Below, piece by piece: positions 8,017-17,053 of a DNA stretch of 64,000 nt. A program made the translations under genes and the position numbers. The notes below the pieces were generated by a model. The model was not told where the DNA came from and ran no database searches. It saw only the letters and a list, made by a program, of their open reading frames with translations. Origin of the DNA: Streptomyces phaeolivaceus (GTDB lineage: Bacteria > Actinomycetota > Actinomycetes > Streptomycetales > Streptomycetaceae). Location: positions 9,982,001 through 10,046,000 of the forward strand of contig NZ_CP045096.1 in NCBI RefSeq assembly GCF_009184865.1, written 5' to 3'. Numbering within the stretch: the stretch's first letter is position 1; the number at the start of each line of letters is the position of its first letter.

Positions 8017-9042
8017 TCACCAAGGGCTGTGGACGGCAGCACCGACCCAGTGGTGGAAGGCGTCCACGTCGACGTTGCTGCCGCACACGATGATGGCTAC
8101 GTGCCGGCCGGCGAAGCGGTCACGGTCTTCGAGGACCGCCGCGACGCCGAGCGCGGCCGACGGCTCCACGACGAGGCCCGCGTGGTCGAAGAGCATCCGC
8201 ATACCGGCGATGATCGACGCCTCCTGGACCAGGACGGCGTCGTCAGCCACCAGCAGGAGATCGTCCAGGACGGCCGGGATGGGAAACCGGCCGGCGACGC
8301 CGTCAGCGATGGTGTCGACCGAGTCGGTGGTGACGACGCGCCGTTGGCGCCAGGAGTGTGTCAGCGCCGGTGCGCCCAGCGGCTGGACGCAGATCACCTC
8401 GACCTCGGGCGCCAGGGCCTTCACCACATGCCCCACACCGGTGGCCAGCGCCCCGCCGCCGAGAGCGATGAGGACGGCGTCGAACGACGGCTCGGAGTCC
8501 ACCAGTTCCAACAGTTCCAGGCCGATGGTCGCCGCGCCTTCGCAGGTCTCGATGTCCAGGCTGTCCTCGACCAATCGGATGTTCTCGTGGCGCGCGATGG
8601 CCGCGGCCCGCTCGCGCGCCAACTCGTGGTCGCCATCGACCAGTTCCAGCCTCGCGTCCAGTGCGCGGATCCGGTCGAGCTTGGCCCGAGTCGCGAAGCG
8701 CGATGCCACGACGGTGACGTCGAGTCCCCTGCCGCGACCGGACCAGGCGAGGGCCTGGCCGAGGTTGCCCGCGCTCGCGCACACCACGGCTTGCGAGCCG
8801 TCGTCGGAGAGCCGACTCGCGACGACCTCGGTGCCGCGGGCCTTGAAGCTGCGGACCGGGTTCGCCGTTTCGAGCTTGATGCTCACCGCGCATCCGAGGC
8901 GGGGCTCCAGTGCCTCGCAGCGGTACAGCGGAGTGTCGAGAAACATCGGGTCGATCACCCGGCGAGCCGCTCGGATCCGAGCAGTGTCGAGACGTGTCTC
9001 CTGCACGACACAGCAGGGTAGTCCCGCCGGCTGACGCTTCAC
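8017..9042 (-). CDS. Threonine/serine dehydratase-like PLP enzyme
   Basis: A fold-type II PLP enzyme of 341 residues, the length of catabolic threonine dehydratases and serine racemases. The Schiff-base lysine is Lys67 in SFKARGT. The phosphate-binding glycine loop is GGGALATG (195-202), and a CGSN motif lies near the C-terminus. There is no regulatory ACT domain. Expected reaction: dehydration of threonine or serine to the 2-oxo acid plus ammonia; ammonia-lyase or racemase activity on a related amino acid is possible. It stands alone. Confidence 0.85.
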   Translation of the reverse strand: MKRQPAGLPCCVVQETRLDTARIRAARRVIDPMFLDTPLYRCEALEPRLGCAVSIKLETANPVRSFKARGTEVVASRLSDDGSQAVVCASAGNLGQALAWSGRGRGLDVTVVASRFATRAKLDRIRALDARLELVDGDHELARERAAAIARHENIRLVEDSLDIETCEGAATIGLELLELVDSEPSFDAVLIALGGGALATGVGHVVKALAPEVEVICVQPLGAPALTHSWRQRRVVTTDSVDTIADGVAGRFPIPAVLDDLLLVADDAVLVQEASIIAGMRMLFDHAGLVVEPSAALGVAAVLEDRDRFAGRHVAIIVCGSNVDVDAFHHWVGAAVHSPW

Positions 9043-9215
9043 GTGTAAATGTCAAAGCCCGCTGGACAGACCATCAGCGCATCCTCTGTGTCACAACAGC
9101 GAAGTTGCGTGTCTTCGCCTGAGGGTGCCTCCCCGGGGCGCAAGGTGAGCGGGGGCTTGCGTGACCCATAGGGACGTTCCATGCTGGCCGCAACGCCGAC
9201 GCAGCGGGCCTTGAT

Positions 9216-9783
9216 ATGCGGTACGGGCGCGGGATACGAGCGGCCGTCTTATCGGGTGTGCTGTTGTCGGCCGGCGGCTGCTCGGACGGCGACGACGGAA
9301 CGCGTGCGTCGTCGGCGCCGCCCGCCGTGTCGGCCTCGGCCGCGACCCGGCCCGGGAGCGAGACCCCGTCGAGCAGTCCGTCCGAGTCGCCGTACAGCGA
9401 CAACGACCAAGTGCTGATGGCCAGGGGGGACTGTTACGGGTCTTCGACAGATGACGAGCCGGGTCGTGCCCTGGAGATGGCCTGCGGCGACCCCGACGCG
9501 ATCGGCAAGGTCCAGAAGCGCGTCAAGGAGAAGACCACCGCGAACACCTCCGTGGACTGCCCCGACTCCGCGGACGACGTGCTCGGCATCCGCGACGACC
9601 TCGGACCGTGACTGTCTGTTCGTTCGGGAGTCTGACGACAGGAACGGGGAAACGCCTTGCGAAGGAGAGAGTTCGCCCGATTTCAAGATCGTCGGCGAGC
9701 CGGACCTGAACGGCAAACGTCCGCGCGAGGACGACGTTCAGGTAACGGATGACCTCATCCCTGGGCCGCCCCCTTCCGAGTGA
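9216..9783 (+). pseudogene. Lipoprotein gene with a probable single-base frameshift
   Basis: The first frame (9216-9611) encodes a signal peptide with lipobox SAGGC, a Ser/Pro/Thr linker and a domain ending ADDVLGIRDDLGP-stop. Removing one G of the GG at about 9601-9602 continues the reading as RDDLDRDCLFVRES and on to a stop at 9783, adding two more cysteines and a hydrophilic tail. The continuation looks like genuine protein sequence. The intact product would be about 188 residues, membrane-anchored outside the cell. Either a real mutation or a sequencing error; function unknown. Confidence 0.55.
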
Positions 9784-10084
9784 TCCGGTCTGCTGCGCGA
9801 GAGCCGTCACACAACCCTGAGCGGGTGCGCACGGCGGTAGGTGCTATGGGGCGCGTTCGGTTCACCGCTCGCCTTCAACTCACCGGCCATCACCGCGGCC
9901 GGACTCCCGCACCGGTCCACCTGGCCGTGGGGTGGTCGGGCTGTCACCAAGCGTGACTTGGGTGCTTGTTGTCCTCGGGCTGTACGCACCTTGGACGGGC
10001 GCTGTACAGCGGCGGGTGAGGTTTGAGTGACTTCCGCGCACGCAGGCGGCGGAAGTGTCCGGCCCTGACCGCCCCGGAGGAATC
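9784..10084. other. Intergenic stretch upstream of terC
   Basis: No coding potential that I can support. It precedes the terC start. I looked for a manganese (yybP-ykoY) riboswitch core, known for some TerC relatives, and could not find one convincingly. Confidence 0.5.
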
Positions 10085-11047
10085 TTGAACGTCTCCCTGA
10101 CCGGCTGGCTGCTCACCGTCGTCGCTCTGTGCGTGTTGGTGGGCGTCGACTTCTTCTTCGGCCGCAAACCCCATGACGTGTCGATCAAGGAGGCCGGGAT
10201 CTGGTCGGCCGTCTGGATCGCTCTGGCCATCGCGTTCGGTCTGGTGATACTCGCGGTCGGCGGGGGCAGGCCGGCGGGGGAGTTCTTCGCGGGCTTCATC
10301 ACCGAGAAGTCGCTGAGCGTCGACAACCTGTTCGTGTTCGTGCTGATCATGGCGAAGTTCGCGGTGCCCTCGCAGTATCAGCAGCGGGTGCTGATGGTCG
10401 GGGTGCTGATGGCCCTGGTGCTGCGGGCGGTCTTCATCGCGGCCGGTGCGGCGATCATCTCCACGTTCTCCTGGGTGTTCTACCTCTTCGGCGCGTTCCT
10501 GATCTACACGGCGTGGAAGCTGGTGGAGGACGCCCGCAAGGGGAGCCATGAGGAGGAGTACGAGGAGAACAGGCTTCTCAAGGCGGTGGAGAAGCGTTTC
10601 GGGGTGGCCGACCGGTATCACGGCACCAAGCTGTGGATCGAGGAGAACGGCAGGCGGGTGATGACGCCGATGCTGGTCGTGATGCTCGCGATCGGCTCCA
10701 CGGACGTCCTGTTCGCCCTGGACTCCATTCCCGCGATCTACGGTCTGACCGAGGACCCGTACATCGTCTTCACCGCCAACGCCTTCGCCCTGATGGGCCT
10801 GCGCCAGCTGTACTTCCTCATCGGCGGCCTGCTGAAGAAGCTCGTCCACCTCTCCTACGGCCTGTCGATCATCCTCGGCTTCATCGGCGTGAAGCTCGTC
10901 CTCCACGCCCTGCACGAGTCCGGTGCGCATGTCCCGGAGATCTCCATCCCGTTCTCCCTCGGGTTCATCGTCCTGGTCCTCGCGGTCACGACCGTGACGA
11001 GCCTGTGGGCGTCGAAGAAGCAGCAGGAGACGGATGGGCCGGTATGA
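10085..11047 (+). CDS. TerC-family integral membrane protein
   Basis: A 320-residue polytopic membrane protein of the TerC/Alx family, with about eight hydrophobic segments. Family hallmarks are SLSVDNLFVFVLIM and STDVLFALDSIPA with conserved acidic residues inside membrane segments. The family is linked to tellurium resistance and, in better-studied members, to manganese efflux. I place the start at TTG 10085 behind GGAGG because homologues begin at this point; GTG 10055 is possible. No other ter genes are near. Confidence 0.9.
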   Translation: MNVSLTGWLLTVVALCVLVGVDFFFGRKPHDVSIKEAGIWSAVWIALAIAFGLVILAVGGGRPAGEFFAGFITEKSLSVDNLFVFVLIMAKFAVPSQYQQRVLMVGVLMALVLRAVFIAAGAAIISTFSWVFYLFGAFLIYTAWKLVEDARKGSHEEEYEENRLLKAVEKRFGVADRYHGTKLWIEENGRRVMTPMLVVMLAIGSTDVLFALDSIPAIYGLTEDPYIVFTANAFALMGLRQLYFLIGGLLKKLVHLSYGLSIILGFIGVKLVLHALHESGAHVPEISIPFSLGFIVLVLAVTTVTSLWASKKQQETDGPV

Positions 11048-11296
11048 CGTCCGACAGTGGTTCAGGGCGGGCGCTGGGGCAAGGCCCAACTCCGCACTCT
11101 GGCAACGGTGGTGACGGGACGAAACATGCGGCGAATTCCTTCGGTGAGGGGACTGACAAGAGGGTGTTAGGTATGTAGATTGCGGGCGTCAGTGAAGTGC
11201 ACAACATGGCTGCATGCTCGTCCGCCGTCGGTATCTCCGCCCGCTCTCCTCGTCCCGCCCGGCAGTCGTCCGTTCCGTTCTTCTCAAGGAGGAACC

Positions 11297-12283
11297 ATGC
11301 AAAGGTGCGTGGTCACGCTTGCCCTGGTCGCGATGACGGTCGGCAGTGTCGCCGGAGTCGCCGGTTGCGGTTCGTCGGACTCCGACGGCGCCGCCGACTC
11401 CTCGGCGGGCGACGGGAAGACCACTCAGGTCACGGTCGGTGTCATCCCGATCGTCGACGTCGCGCCGCTGTATCTGGGGCAGAAGCAGGGCTTCTTCTCC
11501 AGTCGGGGCATCGAGCTCAAGATGGTCCCGGCACAGGGCGGGGCCGCGATCATCCCCGGAGTGGTGAGCGGACAGTTCCAGTTCGGGTTCAGCAACACCA
11601 CGTCCCTGATGCTCGCCCAGACCAAGGGCGTTCCCATCAAGTCGGTGGCGAACGGCGCCGCCTCCAACGGCAAGGTGGGTGCGGACGTCACGGCCGTCCT
11701 CGTCAAGAAGGACAGCCCGATCAAGTCCGCCAAGAACCTCGCCGGACGCACCGTCGCCGTCAACACCCTGCAGAACATCGGTGACACGACGGTCCGCGAG
11801 TCCGTGCGCAAGGACGGCGGCGACCCCACGAAGGTCGAGTTCGTCGAGATCCCCTTCGACCAGATGCCGGCCGCGCTGGACGACGGCCGAGTCGACGCCG
11901 CGTGGATGGGGGAGCCCGCGCAGACCGTCGCCAAGGGTCAGGGAGCCCGTGTCATAGCCTCGCCGTTCGCCGAGACCGATCCGAATCTCACCCTCGCGAC
12001 GTACTTCACCTCCACGAAGACCGCGCAGCAGGATCCGGCCCTGGTGAAGAAGTTCACCGAGGCGATGAACGAGTCGCTGGAATACGCCTCCGCCCACCCC
12101 GACGAGGCGCGCCAGATCCTGACCGGCTACACCAAGATCAGCGGAGAGGTGCTGGACGAGCTGATCCTCCCCAGCTGGCCGACCGAGGTGAACACCGCCT
12201 CCCTGGAGAAGCTGGCCGAACTCGGTGAGCAGGACGGCGTCTTCGGCGACAAGAAGCCGGACCTCGGGGCGCTCTTCTCATAA
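11297..12283 (+). CDS. ABC-transporter substrate-binding lipoprotein (NMT1/SsuA/TauA type)
   Basis: A 328-residue extracytoplasmic binding protein. Signal peptide with lipobox VAGC (Cys24), then the fold of nitrate/sulfonate/taurine/thiamin-precursor binding proteins: VTVGVIPIVDVAPLYLGQKQ, GVVSGQFQFGFSN, and a C-terminal helical region. The start follows AAGGAGG. No permease or ATPase gene is next to it; a LysR fragment follows directly. It may serve a transporter elsewhere or be an orphan left by deletion. Ligand unknown. Confidence 0.85.
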   Translation: MQRCVVTLALVAMTVGSVAGVAGCGSSDSDGAADSSAGDGKTTQVTVGVIPIVDVAPLYLGQKQGFFSSRGIELKMVPAQGGAAIIPGVVSGQFQFGFSNTTSLMLAQTKGVPIKSVANGAASNGKVGADVTAVLVKKDSPIKSAKNLAGRTVAVNTLQNIGDTTVRESVRKDGGDPTKVEFVEIPFDQMPAALDDGRVDAAWMGEPAQTVAKGQGARVIASPFAETDPNLTLATYFTSTKTAQQDPALVKKFTEAMNESLEYASAHPDEARQILTGYTKISGEVLDELILPSWPTEVNTASLEKLAELGEQDGVFGDKKPDLGALFS

Positions 12284-12334
12284 CGCTCACGCACATCAAC
12301 GCCCGGACGGCGCCCTGCGCCCGGCACCCGGCGC

Positions 12335-12668
12335 CCGGCACCGGGCCGGGTTCGAACCGCGCATCGCCTACGTCTCCCACGACTACCAGGAGGCCCAGGC
12401 CATGGTCGCGGCCGGACTCGGCATCGCCCTCGCACCCCGGCTCGCCCTCACCAGCCGCCGCAGCGACGTACGCCTGCTGCCGTTCGGATCCGACGTACCG
12501 GCCCCCACCCGCCGCATCCTGCTCGCCCGCGCCACGTCCCGCGAGGCCACACCACCCGCCCAGGCCATGGCCGACGTCCTGCGCTCCGTGGCCCAGAGGT
12601 TCACCGGCGCGGACCTGGACCGCACACAACTCGGCACGGTCCGCAGGGGAGGGCACGGGCGCGCCTGA
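12335..12668 (+). pseudogene. C-terminal remnant of a LysR-type regulator
   Basis: About 110 residues matching the second half of a LysR effector-binding domain: RIAYVSHDYQEAQAMVAAGLGIALAPRLAL and a closing arginine-rich helix. The helix-turn-helix and first effector subdomain are absent, and no start codon with a ribosome site precedes it. Probably truncated by the event that brought the binding-protein gene next to it. Confidence 0.65.
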
Positions 12669-12693
12669 CACGACCGCCGTGACCCGCAGTCGG

Positions 12694-12744
12694 CGTATGT
12701 CGCGGTGTCCTGCCATCGGTCCACGTATGTCGCGGTGTCCTGCC
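12694..12744. repeat. 21-bp direct repeat, 30-bp period
   Basis: CGTATGTCGCGGTGTCCTGCC occurs exactly at 12694-12714 and 12724-12744, in the gap between the LysR remnant and the amidase gene. It could be a binding-site pair or a slippage product. Confidence 0.75.
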
Positions 12745-12841
12745 CGCGCTCGTCGACATGCAAGGACATGAGGACATCACGCATCACCTGTCCGCCCCGT
12801 CCGCCCGACGACATCGAAGGGGCTGGTGAATTCCTCGCATG

Positions 12842-12855
12842 TTACCTATCGGTAA
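12842..12855. promoter_or_regulatory. TTACC-N4-GGTAA palindrome at the amidase start
   Basis: A perfect palindrome (12842-12846 / 12851-12855) lies a few bases before the first ATG of the amidase gene. The pattern matches operators of several TetR-family repressors. Its position would block transcription or initiation. No cognate regulator gene is adjacent. Confidence 0.5.
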
Positions 12856-12858
12856 GGA

Positions 12859-14316
12859 ATGATGGCGGCGACCATCCACACGGCAGGGGCTGAGGCAGCG
12901 GTGACGACTTTCGACGAACGGACCATCGTGCACGCATTCCGCGACGACGCCCTGGGAGAGCACGACGCCGTCGGTCTCGCCGCGGCGATCCGCCGGGGCG
13001 AGGTCTCCCCGGCAGAGGCCGCGCGGGCCGCCCAGGAGCGGGTGCGGGCGATCGACGCACGGCTGGGCGCGGTCCAGGCGCACGTCGACAACCCGGCGCC
13101 CGCCGCCGCGACGGACGGCGCGTTCGCCGGGGTGCCGGCCTTCGTCAAGGACAACACCGACTACCAGGGGCTGCCCACGGGCCACGGCAGCGCGGCCTTC
13201 CGCCCCAGGGCGGCACGCCGACACGCACCATTCACCCAGCAGCTCCTGAGCAGCGGCGTCACGGTGCTCGGCAAGACCCGGCTACCCGAGTTCGGGTTCA
13301 ACGCGAGCACCGAGTACGACGGCGCGGAGCCGGTGCGCAACCCGTGGAACACGGGCTACTCGGCGGGCGGTTCGTCGGGCGGCAGCGCCGCGCTCGTCGC
13401 CGCCGGCGCCGTGCCGATCGCGCACGCCAACGACGGCGGCGGCTCGATCCGGATCCCCGCGGCCTGCTGCGGACTCGTCGGCCTCAAGCCCAGTCGTGGC
13501 CGTGTCGTGGGAAGCGATCTGGGCCGCCGGCTGCCGATCGACATCGTCTCCGACGGAATCGTGAGCCGTTCCGTACGGGACACCGCCGCGTTCCTCGCCG
13601 CCGCCGAGACCCACCGGCGGAGCCCCGCACTGCCACCTGTCGGTCTGGTCGAGGGTCCCTCGGAGCGCCGGTTGCGCATCGGGTTCCTGCTGGACTCGCC
13701 GAACGGAGTCCACTCCGACGCGGCGACCCGGGCGGCGGTCACGGAGACCGTGGCCACGCTCGAACGGCTCGGACACACCGTGGAGCCGGTGGAGTTGGAC
13801 ATGGACCCGAACTTCACCGACGACTTCCTCACGTACTGGGGGCTGCTGTCCTTCCTCCTTGGTGTCTCGGGCCGGACCCTCGGCGCGGACTTCGACCGGC
13901 GCCGCATGGACGGCCTCAGCCGGGGGCTGCGCGAGGACTATCTGCGCAAGTGGCGGCGTACTCCCGGAGTGCTGCGGCGGTTGAAGCGCGCGAAGGAGGC
14001 ACACGCGGCGGCCTTCCGCCGGCTCGACCTCGTCCTGTCACCCGTGCTCGCGCACACCACGCCACCGATCGGCCACCTCAGCCCGACCGTTCCCTACACG
14101 CAGCTGATCGAACGGCTCCTCGCGTATGTGGCGTTCACGCCGCTCGACAACATCGTCGGCACGCCGTCCCTCTCGCTGCCCAGCGCGAGCGCGACGACGC
14201 AGGGGCTGCCCATCGGCGTCATGTTCTCCGCCCGCCCCGGCGACGAACGCAAGCTGCTGGAGACCGCGTTCGAACTGGAAGCCGACCGCCCCTTCCGCCG
14301 CATCCAGGACCAGTGA
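12859..14316 (+). CDS. Amidase-signature family hydrolase
   Basis: A 485-residue amidase-signature enzyme hydrolysing an amide bond. The Ser-Ser-Lys triad is visible: Lys97 in VPAFVKDNT, the cis-Ser in GGSSGGSAA (about 172-173) and nucleophile Ser196 in NDGGGSIRIP. Length is normal for the family. The start is uncertain: ATG 12859 lies tight behind AAGGA, while GTG 12901 gives a shorter N-terminus without loss of conserved sequence. There is no GatB/GatC partner, so this is a catabolic or side-chain amidase, not GatA. A perfect terminator hairpin follows. Confidence 0.9.
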   Translation: MMAATIHTAGAEAAVTTFDERTIVHAFRDDALGEHDAVGLAAAIRRGEVSPAEAARAAQERVRAIDARLGAVQAHVDNPAPAAATDGAFAGVPAFVKDNTDYQGLPTGHGSAAFRPRAARRHAPFTQQLLSSGVTVLGKTRLPEFGFNASTEYDGAEPVRNPWNTGYSAGGSSGGSAALVAAGAVPIAHANDGGGSIRIPAACCGLVGLKPSRGRVVGSDLGRRLPIDIVSDGIVSRSVRDTAAFLAAAETHRRSPALPPVGLVEGPSERRLRIGFLLDSPNGVHSDAATRAAVTETVATLERLGHTVEPVELDMDPNFTDDFLTYWGLLSFLLGVSGRTLGADFDRRRMDGLSRGLREDYLRKWRRTPGVLRRLKRAKEAHAAAFRRLDLVLSPVLAHTTPPIGHLSPTVPYTQLIERLLAYVAFTPLDNIVGTPSLSLPSASATTQGLPIGVMFSARPGDERKLLETAFELEADRPFRRIQDQ

Positions 14317-14337
14317 CATCGGCGGAAGCGACGCTGT

Positions 14338-14373
14338 ACCGGCGGCGTCCGGGAAGACGAGGACGCCGCCGGT
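14338..14373 (+). terminator. 13-bp stem hairpin after the amidase gene
   Basis: ACCGGCGGCGTCC (14338-14350) pairs perfectly with 14361-14373 around a 10-base loop, 21 bases after the amidase stop. Typical intrinsic-type Streptomyces terminator. Confidence 0.8.
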
Positions 14374-14411
14374 CGGGGAGCCGTATTCCACAGGCACAGG
14401 CGTCGTACTCG

Positions 14412-14496
14412 CCACCGACCTCAGACCGCCACCGACCTCAGACCGCCACCGACCTCAGACCGCCACCGACCTCAGACCGCCACCGACCTCAGACCG
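14412..14496. repeat. Five exact 17-bp tandem repeats
   Basis: CCACCGACCTCAGACCG is repeated five times head to tail without spacers. The last copy overlaps the 3' end of the broken Cys-motif gene on the minus strand, extending a piece of its coding end. Confidence 0.9.
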
Positions 14497-14708
14497 ACGC
14501 CACCGTCAGTCGGTCCAGCGACCCTGCCTTGGCCTGGGCGACGAGGTCGGCGAACTGGTCCTCGCTCATCTGCACCTGCTGTCCGAAGTCGTCGGTGATG
14601 CGCACACGGTTGGCCTCGGGGCGTGCGGGTCCACGAAGAGCTGGGACAACCGCAGTCGCAGTTCCCGCAGAAGGTCGCGATCGGTTCCGGGTTCACGTCG
14701 GCCGCCAT
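14489..14708 (-). pseudogene. Small conserved CGNCDCGCP protein, broken by two frameshifts
   Basis: Reading starts MAADVNPEPIATFCGNCDCGCP. One shift later come LFVDPHAP, and after a second shift EANRVRITDDFGQQVQMSED continuing to LDRLTVASV-stop. Joined, these give a roughly 70-residue metal-binding-like protein of a type I recall from Streptomyces regulatory loci. The Cys cluster suggests a zinc or Fe-S site. As it stands it cannot be translated as one chain. Confidence 0.6.
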
Positions 14709-15043
14709 CTGTGCCACCTCGTCAGTTTCCGTCGCGCCGGACGGTCCGGCAGGTCTACGATGACCGGCGCCTCGTTCCCCCCCCAAACGACCCCAACACA
14801 TGTGAAGAACCACGCCAATCGGCGGGAACTGAACGGGCCCGCCGAACGACCACTGGAGTGGCCGAGGGCAATGGCCCGTCACCGCCCGACGGGCACAGGA
14901 TCCGCGAAATTCAGCCAGCCGGCACGGGCCTGGACGCGCTCGCCGTCGGCGCCACCCGCCGCCGTACCGCCGCCCCGATACACAAGACGGCGATACGTAC
15001 CTGGAGGTGTACCGACGCCTCACCGACACCCAGGGGCTGCGCG
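14709..15043. other. Intergenic stretch
   Basis: Contains a run of eight C residues near 14780 and no gene or clear regulatory motif I can support. Confidence 0.4.
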
Positions 15044-15403
15044 ATGGCACAGAAGAACTACATCGTCACCGGCGTGAGCGAGGTGGACGTCAATGTCGCG
15101 GCGGGCTCGGTCACCGTCACCGGCACCGACCTGCACGACGCGCTGCTGCGTGCGGCGATCGTGGAGGCAGCGGTACGAGGTGGCGGAATCGTCGGCCCCG
15201 AGTCCCGGCCCCGAGTCCCGGCCCCGAGCCCCGAGCCCCGAGCCCCGAGTCATGGATCCGGACTCGGGGGCCGACGGGGGGAGTCCGTTCCCGTCAACGC
15301 CGTTTCATGCGGGACGGGTTGTGCCGTTGTCGTCGGGCGGTGCGGCGGTGCCTCCTCGTCCCCGATATCGCTCGGTCGACGGCCAGGTACAGCAGTGCGC
15401 TGA
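15044..15403 (+). CDS. Small hypothetical protein with low-complexity tail
   Basis: The first about 50 residues (MAQKNYIVTGVSEVDVNVAA onward to IVEAAVRGGG) look like a compact beta/alpha domain. After that the frame runs through a Pro/Ser/Arg tail made by CCCCGAG-type simple repeats (about 15197-15253) and overlaps the convergent membrane-protein gene. The original gene may have ended near residue 50. No family recognised. Confidence 0.4.
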   Translation: MAQKNYIVTGVSEVDVNVAAGSVTVTGTDLHDALLRAAIVEAAVRGGGIVGPESRPRVPAPSPEPRAPSHGSGLGGRRGESVPVNAVSCGTGCAVVVGRCGGASSSPISLGRRPGTAVR

Positions 15404-15656
15404 CCGAGACTCCCGCGACGGCTCCGATCACCGCGCCGGGCGCGCCTCCGGCGACGGAACCCAGCAATGCGTACCCGCCCGCGAGCAACACCGTCGTCGC
15501 GACGAACAACGACCACACCTCGCTCAGACGGCGTAGACGGCGTAGACGGCTCAGACACTCCCGCGCCGCTCGCAGCCGATGCGCCCCGGCGACCGGTTGT
15601 TCCCAGGGCCATGCCCCGTCCACGACAGCCCTGGACGTCGTGACCATGTCGGACAT
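15294..15656 (-). CDS. Small membrane protein, unknown function
   Basis: A 120-residue protein with two adjacent hydrophobic segments (VWSLFVATTVLLAGGYALLG and AVIGAVAGVSVSALLYLAVD) and Arg-rich ends. No motif identifies it. It lies next to other membrane genes of a possible copper locus. Confidence 0.55.
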   Translation of the reverse strand: MSDMVTTSRAVVDGAWPWEQPVAGAHRLRAARECLSRLRRLRRLSEVWSLFVATTVLLAGGYALLGSVAGGAPGAVIGAVAGVSVSALLYLAVDRAISGTRRHRRTARRQRHNPSRMKRR

Positions 15657-16105
15657 CGGCCTTCACCCCTCTGGAAACTCCGCGCTCCGCCCGCCGAGTT
15701 CCGTCCATGGACGGCCCCCACACGTCCCTCCCCATGCGGAGTCGGCGAAAACAACGGGCTTGAGGGAGACGGCCGTTGCGCGGTGCCGCGTGAAACGAGC
15801 AGGACGATCACGACCGACATCCCCAGCGCCATCGCGGCGTGGCGGGCAGGGGACAGGATCCCACTCGGGGTCACCTCCATCGACGCGGTGGCGTCGCGCG
15901 GCAGTTCCCCTCCCTCGTCCGCTTCCCCTGCTCTGGCCCGGTCCCGGGCTCGGGTGAGCCAGGTCAGGCCGAGTGCCCCGGGGACAACCGCGAGCAGCTC
16001 GGCGGTCACGTTCGGCCCTGTCCCAGCCAGGCCCATGGTGGCGACACGGGACGCACTGGACGTATCCGTTCCGTGCATGCCACCCGATGCCGAGTGACCG
16101 GACAT
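15551..16105 (-). CDS. Putative small membrane protein, C-terminus doubtful
   Basis: The N-terminal half (MSGHSASGGMHGTDTSSA and a hydrophobic helix, then HAAMALGMSVVIVLLV) looks genuine, with His/Met residues at the start. The last 60 residues overlap the neighbouring gene in another frame and look like shadow sequence, so the gene may be frameshifted or truncated near 15740. Function unknown. Confidence 0.4.
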   Translation of the reverse strand: MSGHSASGGMHGTDTSSASRVATMGLAGTGPNVTAELLAVVPGALGLTWLTRARDRARAGEADEGGELPRDATASMEVTPSGILSPARHAAMALGMSVVIVLLVSRGTAQRPSPSSPLFSPTPHGEGRVGAVHGRNSAGGARSFQRGEGRCPTWSRRPGLSWTGHGPGNNRSPGRIGCERRGSV

Positions 16106-16303
16106 CGTCCAGGGCGCCGTAAGGCGTCCGTCCTTCAGCCGCTCGACGCTCGGTCACTACGGCGACGGGCTCCAACTGATCGGCGCGCAGGGCCCGCCGC
16201 CGTTGTGTGTCGTGCATCACAACGGCCGGAATGAGTCGGAGGCCAGGGGCAATTCCGTACTCTCCCGTGACGCGTGGGACACGGACTGCGAGGATGTGGC
16301 GCG

Positions 16304-17053
16304 ATGACTGCCGGGAGGTGTTCTCGTACGCTCAGGGCCGCCGTGTTCGCGGCTGTCTGCGTGCTGCTCACCTCCCTGGGGCACGTCATGATGTCGGGCA
16401 CCGCGGTGCCCTGGTGGGCCCTGGTCGCCGGCGCGTTGGTGACCGGCGGCGCGGCCTGGAGGTTGGGCGGCCGGGAGCGCGGACCCTTGCTGGTCGGCTC
16501 CGCCACGGTCGCCGCACAGGCCGTACTCCATACGTCGTTCTCGCTAGCCCAGGCGATCGCTCAGCCGGATTCGGTCGGCGGTGGGACGCTCGTCCAGCGG
16601 TGGACAGACCACCTGCCGGGCGCTGCGCACACGGGACCGGGCACGGCGCCTGACCCCATGGCGACCTCCATGGACTCCCTGGGCCACATGGGCCACATGA
16701 ACCACATGGGGCATGCGGACCACGTGGGGGTCGCGCACGCGCTGCGCGACGGTATTTCCGGCTCGCCTGGGATACCTGAGATGTCCTCGGTCGGCATGCT
16801 GGCCGTCCACCTGCTGGCCGCGTTGGCGTGCGGTCTGTGGCTCGCGTGCGGCGAGCGCGCCGCCTTCCGTATCCTGCGGGCGCTGGCGGGGTGGCTGACC
16901 GCTCCGCTGCACCTGATCCTGCGGGTGTTCGCGCCGCCGAGCCATCCCCAACTCCGTGTCCGCCGGGACCGTTCCGACCGGGCGCCGCACCGTTTCCTCC
17001 TCGCCTACGCGATCACTTCTCGGGGACCGCCCGTCGGGACCGCTGTCGCCTGA
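16304..17053 (+). CDS. His/Met-rich multi-pass membrane protein
   Basis: A 249-residue protein with about five hydrophobic segments. A long loop (about residues 95-140) carries MGHMGHMNHMGHADH, a likely copper- or other soft-metal-binding stretch on the outside. It starts at ATG 16304. Location beside a YcnI-type gene suggests a role in copper handling. I do not recognise a named family. Confidence 0.65.
   Translation: MTAGRCSRTLRAAVFAAVCVLLTSLGHVMMSGTAVPWWALVAGALVTGGAAWRLGGRERGPLLVGSATVAAQAVLHTSFSLAQAIAQPDSVGGGTLVQRWTDHLPGAAHTGPGTAPDPMATSMDSLGHMGHMNHMGHADHVGVAHALRDGISGSPGIPEMSSVGMLAVHLLAALACGLWLACGERAAFRILRALAGWLTAPLHLILRVFAPPSHPQLRVRRDRSDRAPHRFLLAYAITSRGPPVGTAVA

Noticed and set aside
9784..10084. 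Manganese riboswitch in front of terC
   Set aside because: I could not find the conserved core elements of the yybP-ykoY class.
14412..14496. CRISPR-like array
   Set aside because: The repeats are contiguous with no spacers and no cas genes occur nearby.
13344..15077. 577-codon plus-strand frame
   Set aside because: Shadow of the amidase gene that then crosses a terminator hairpin and tandem repeats.
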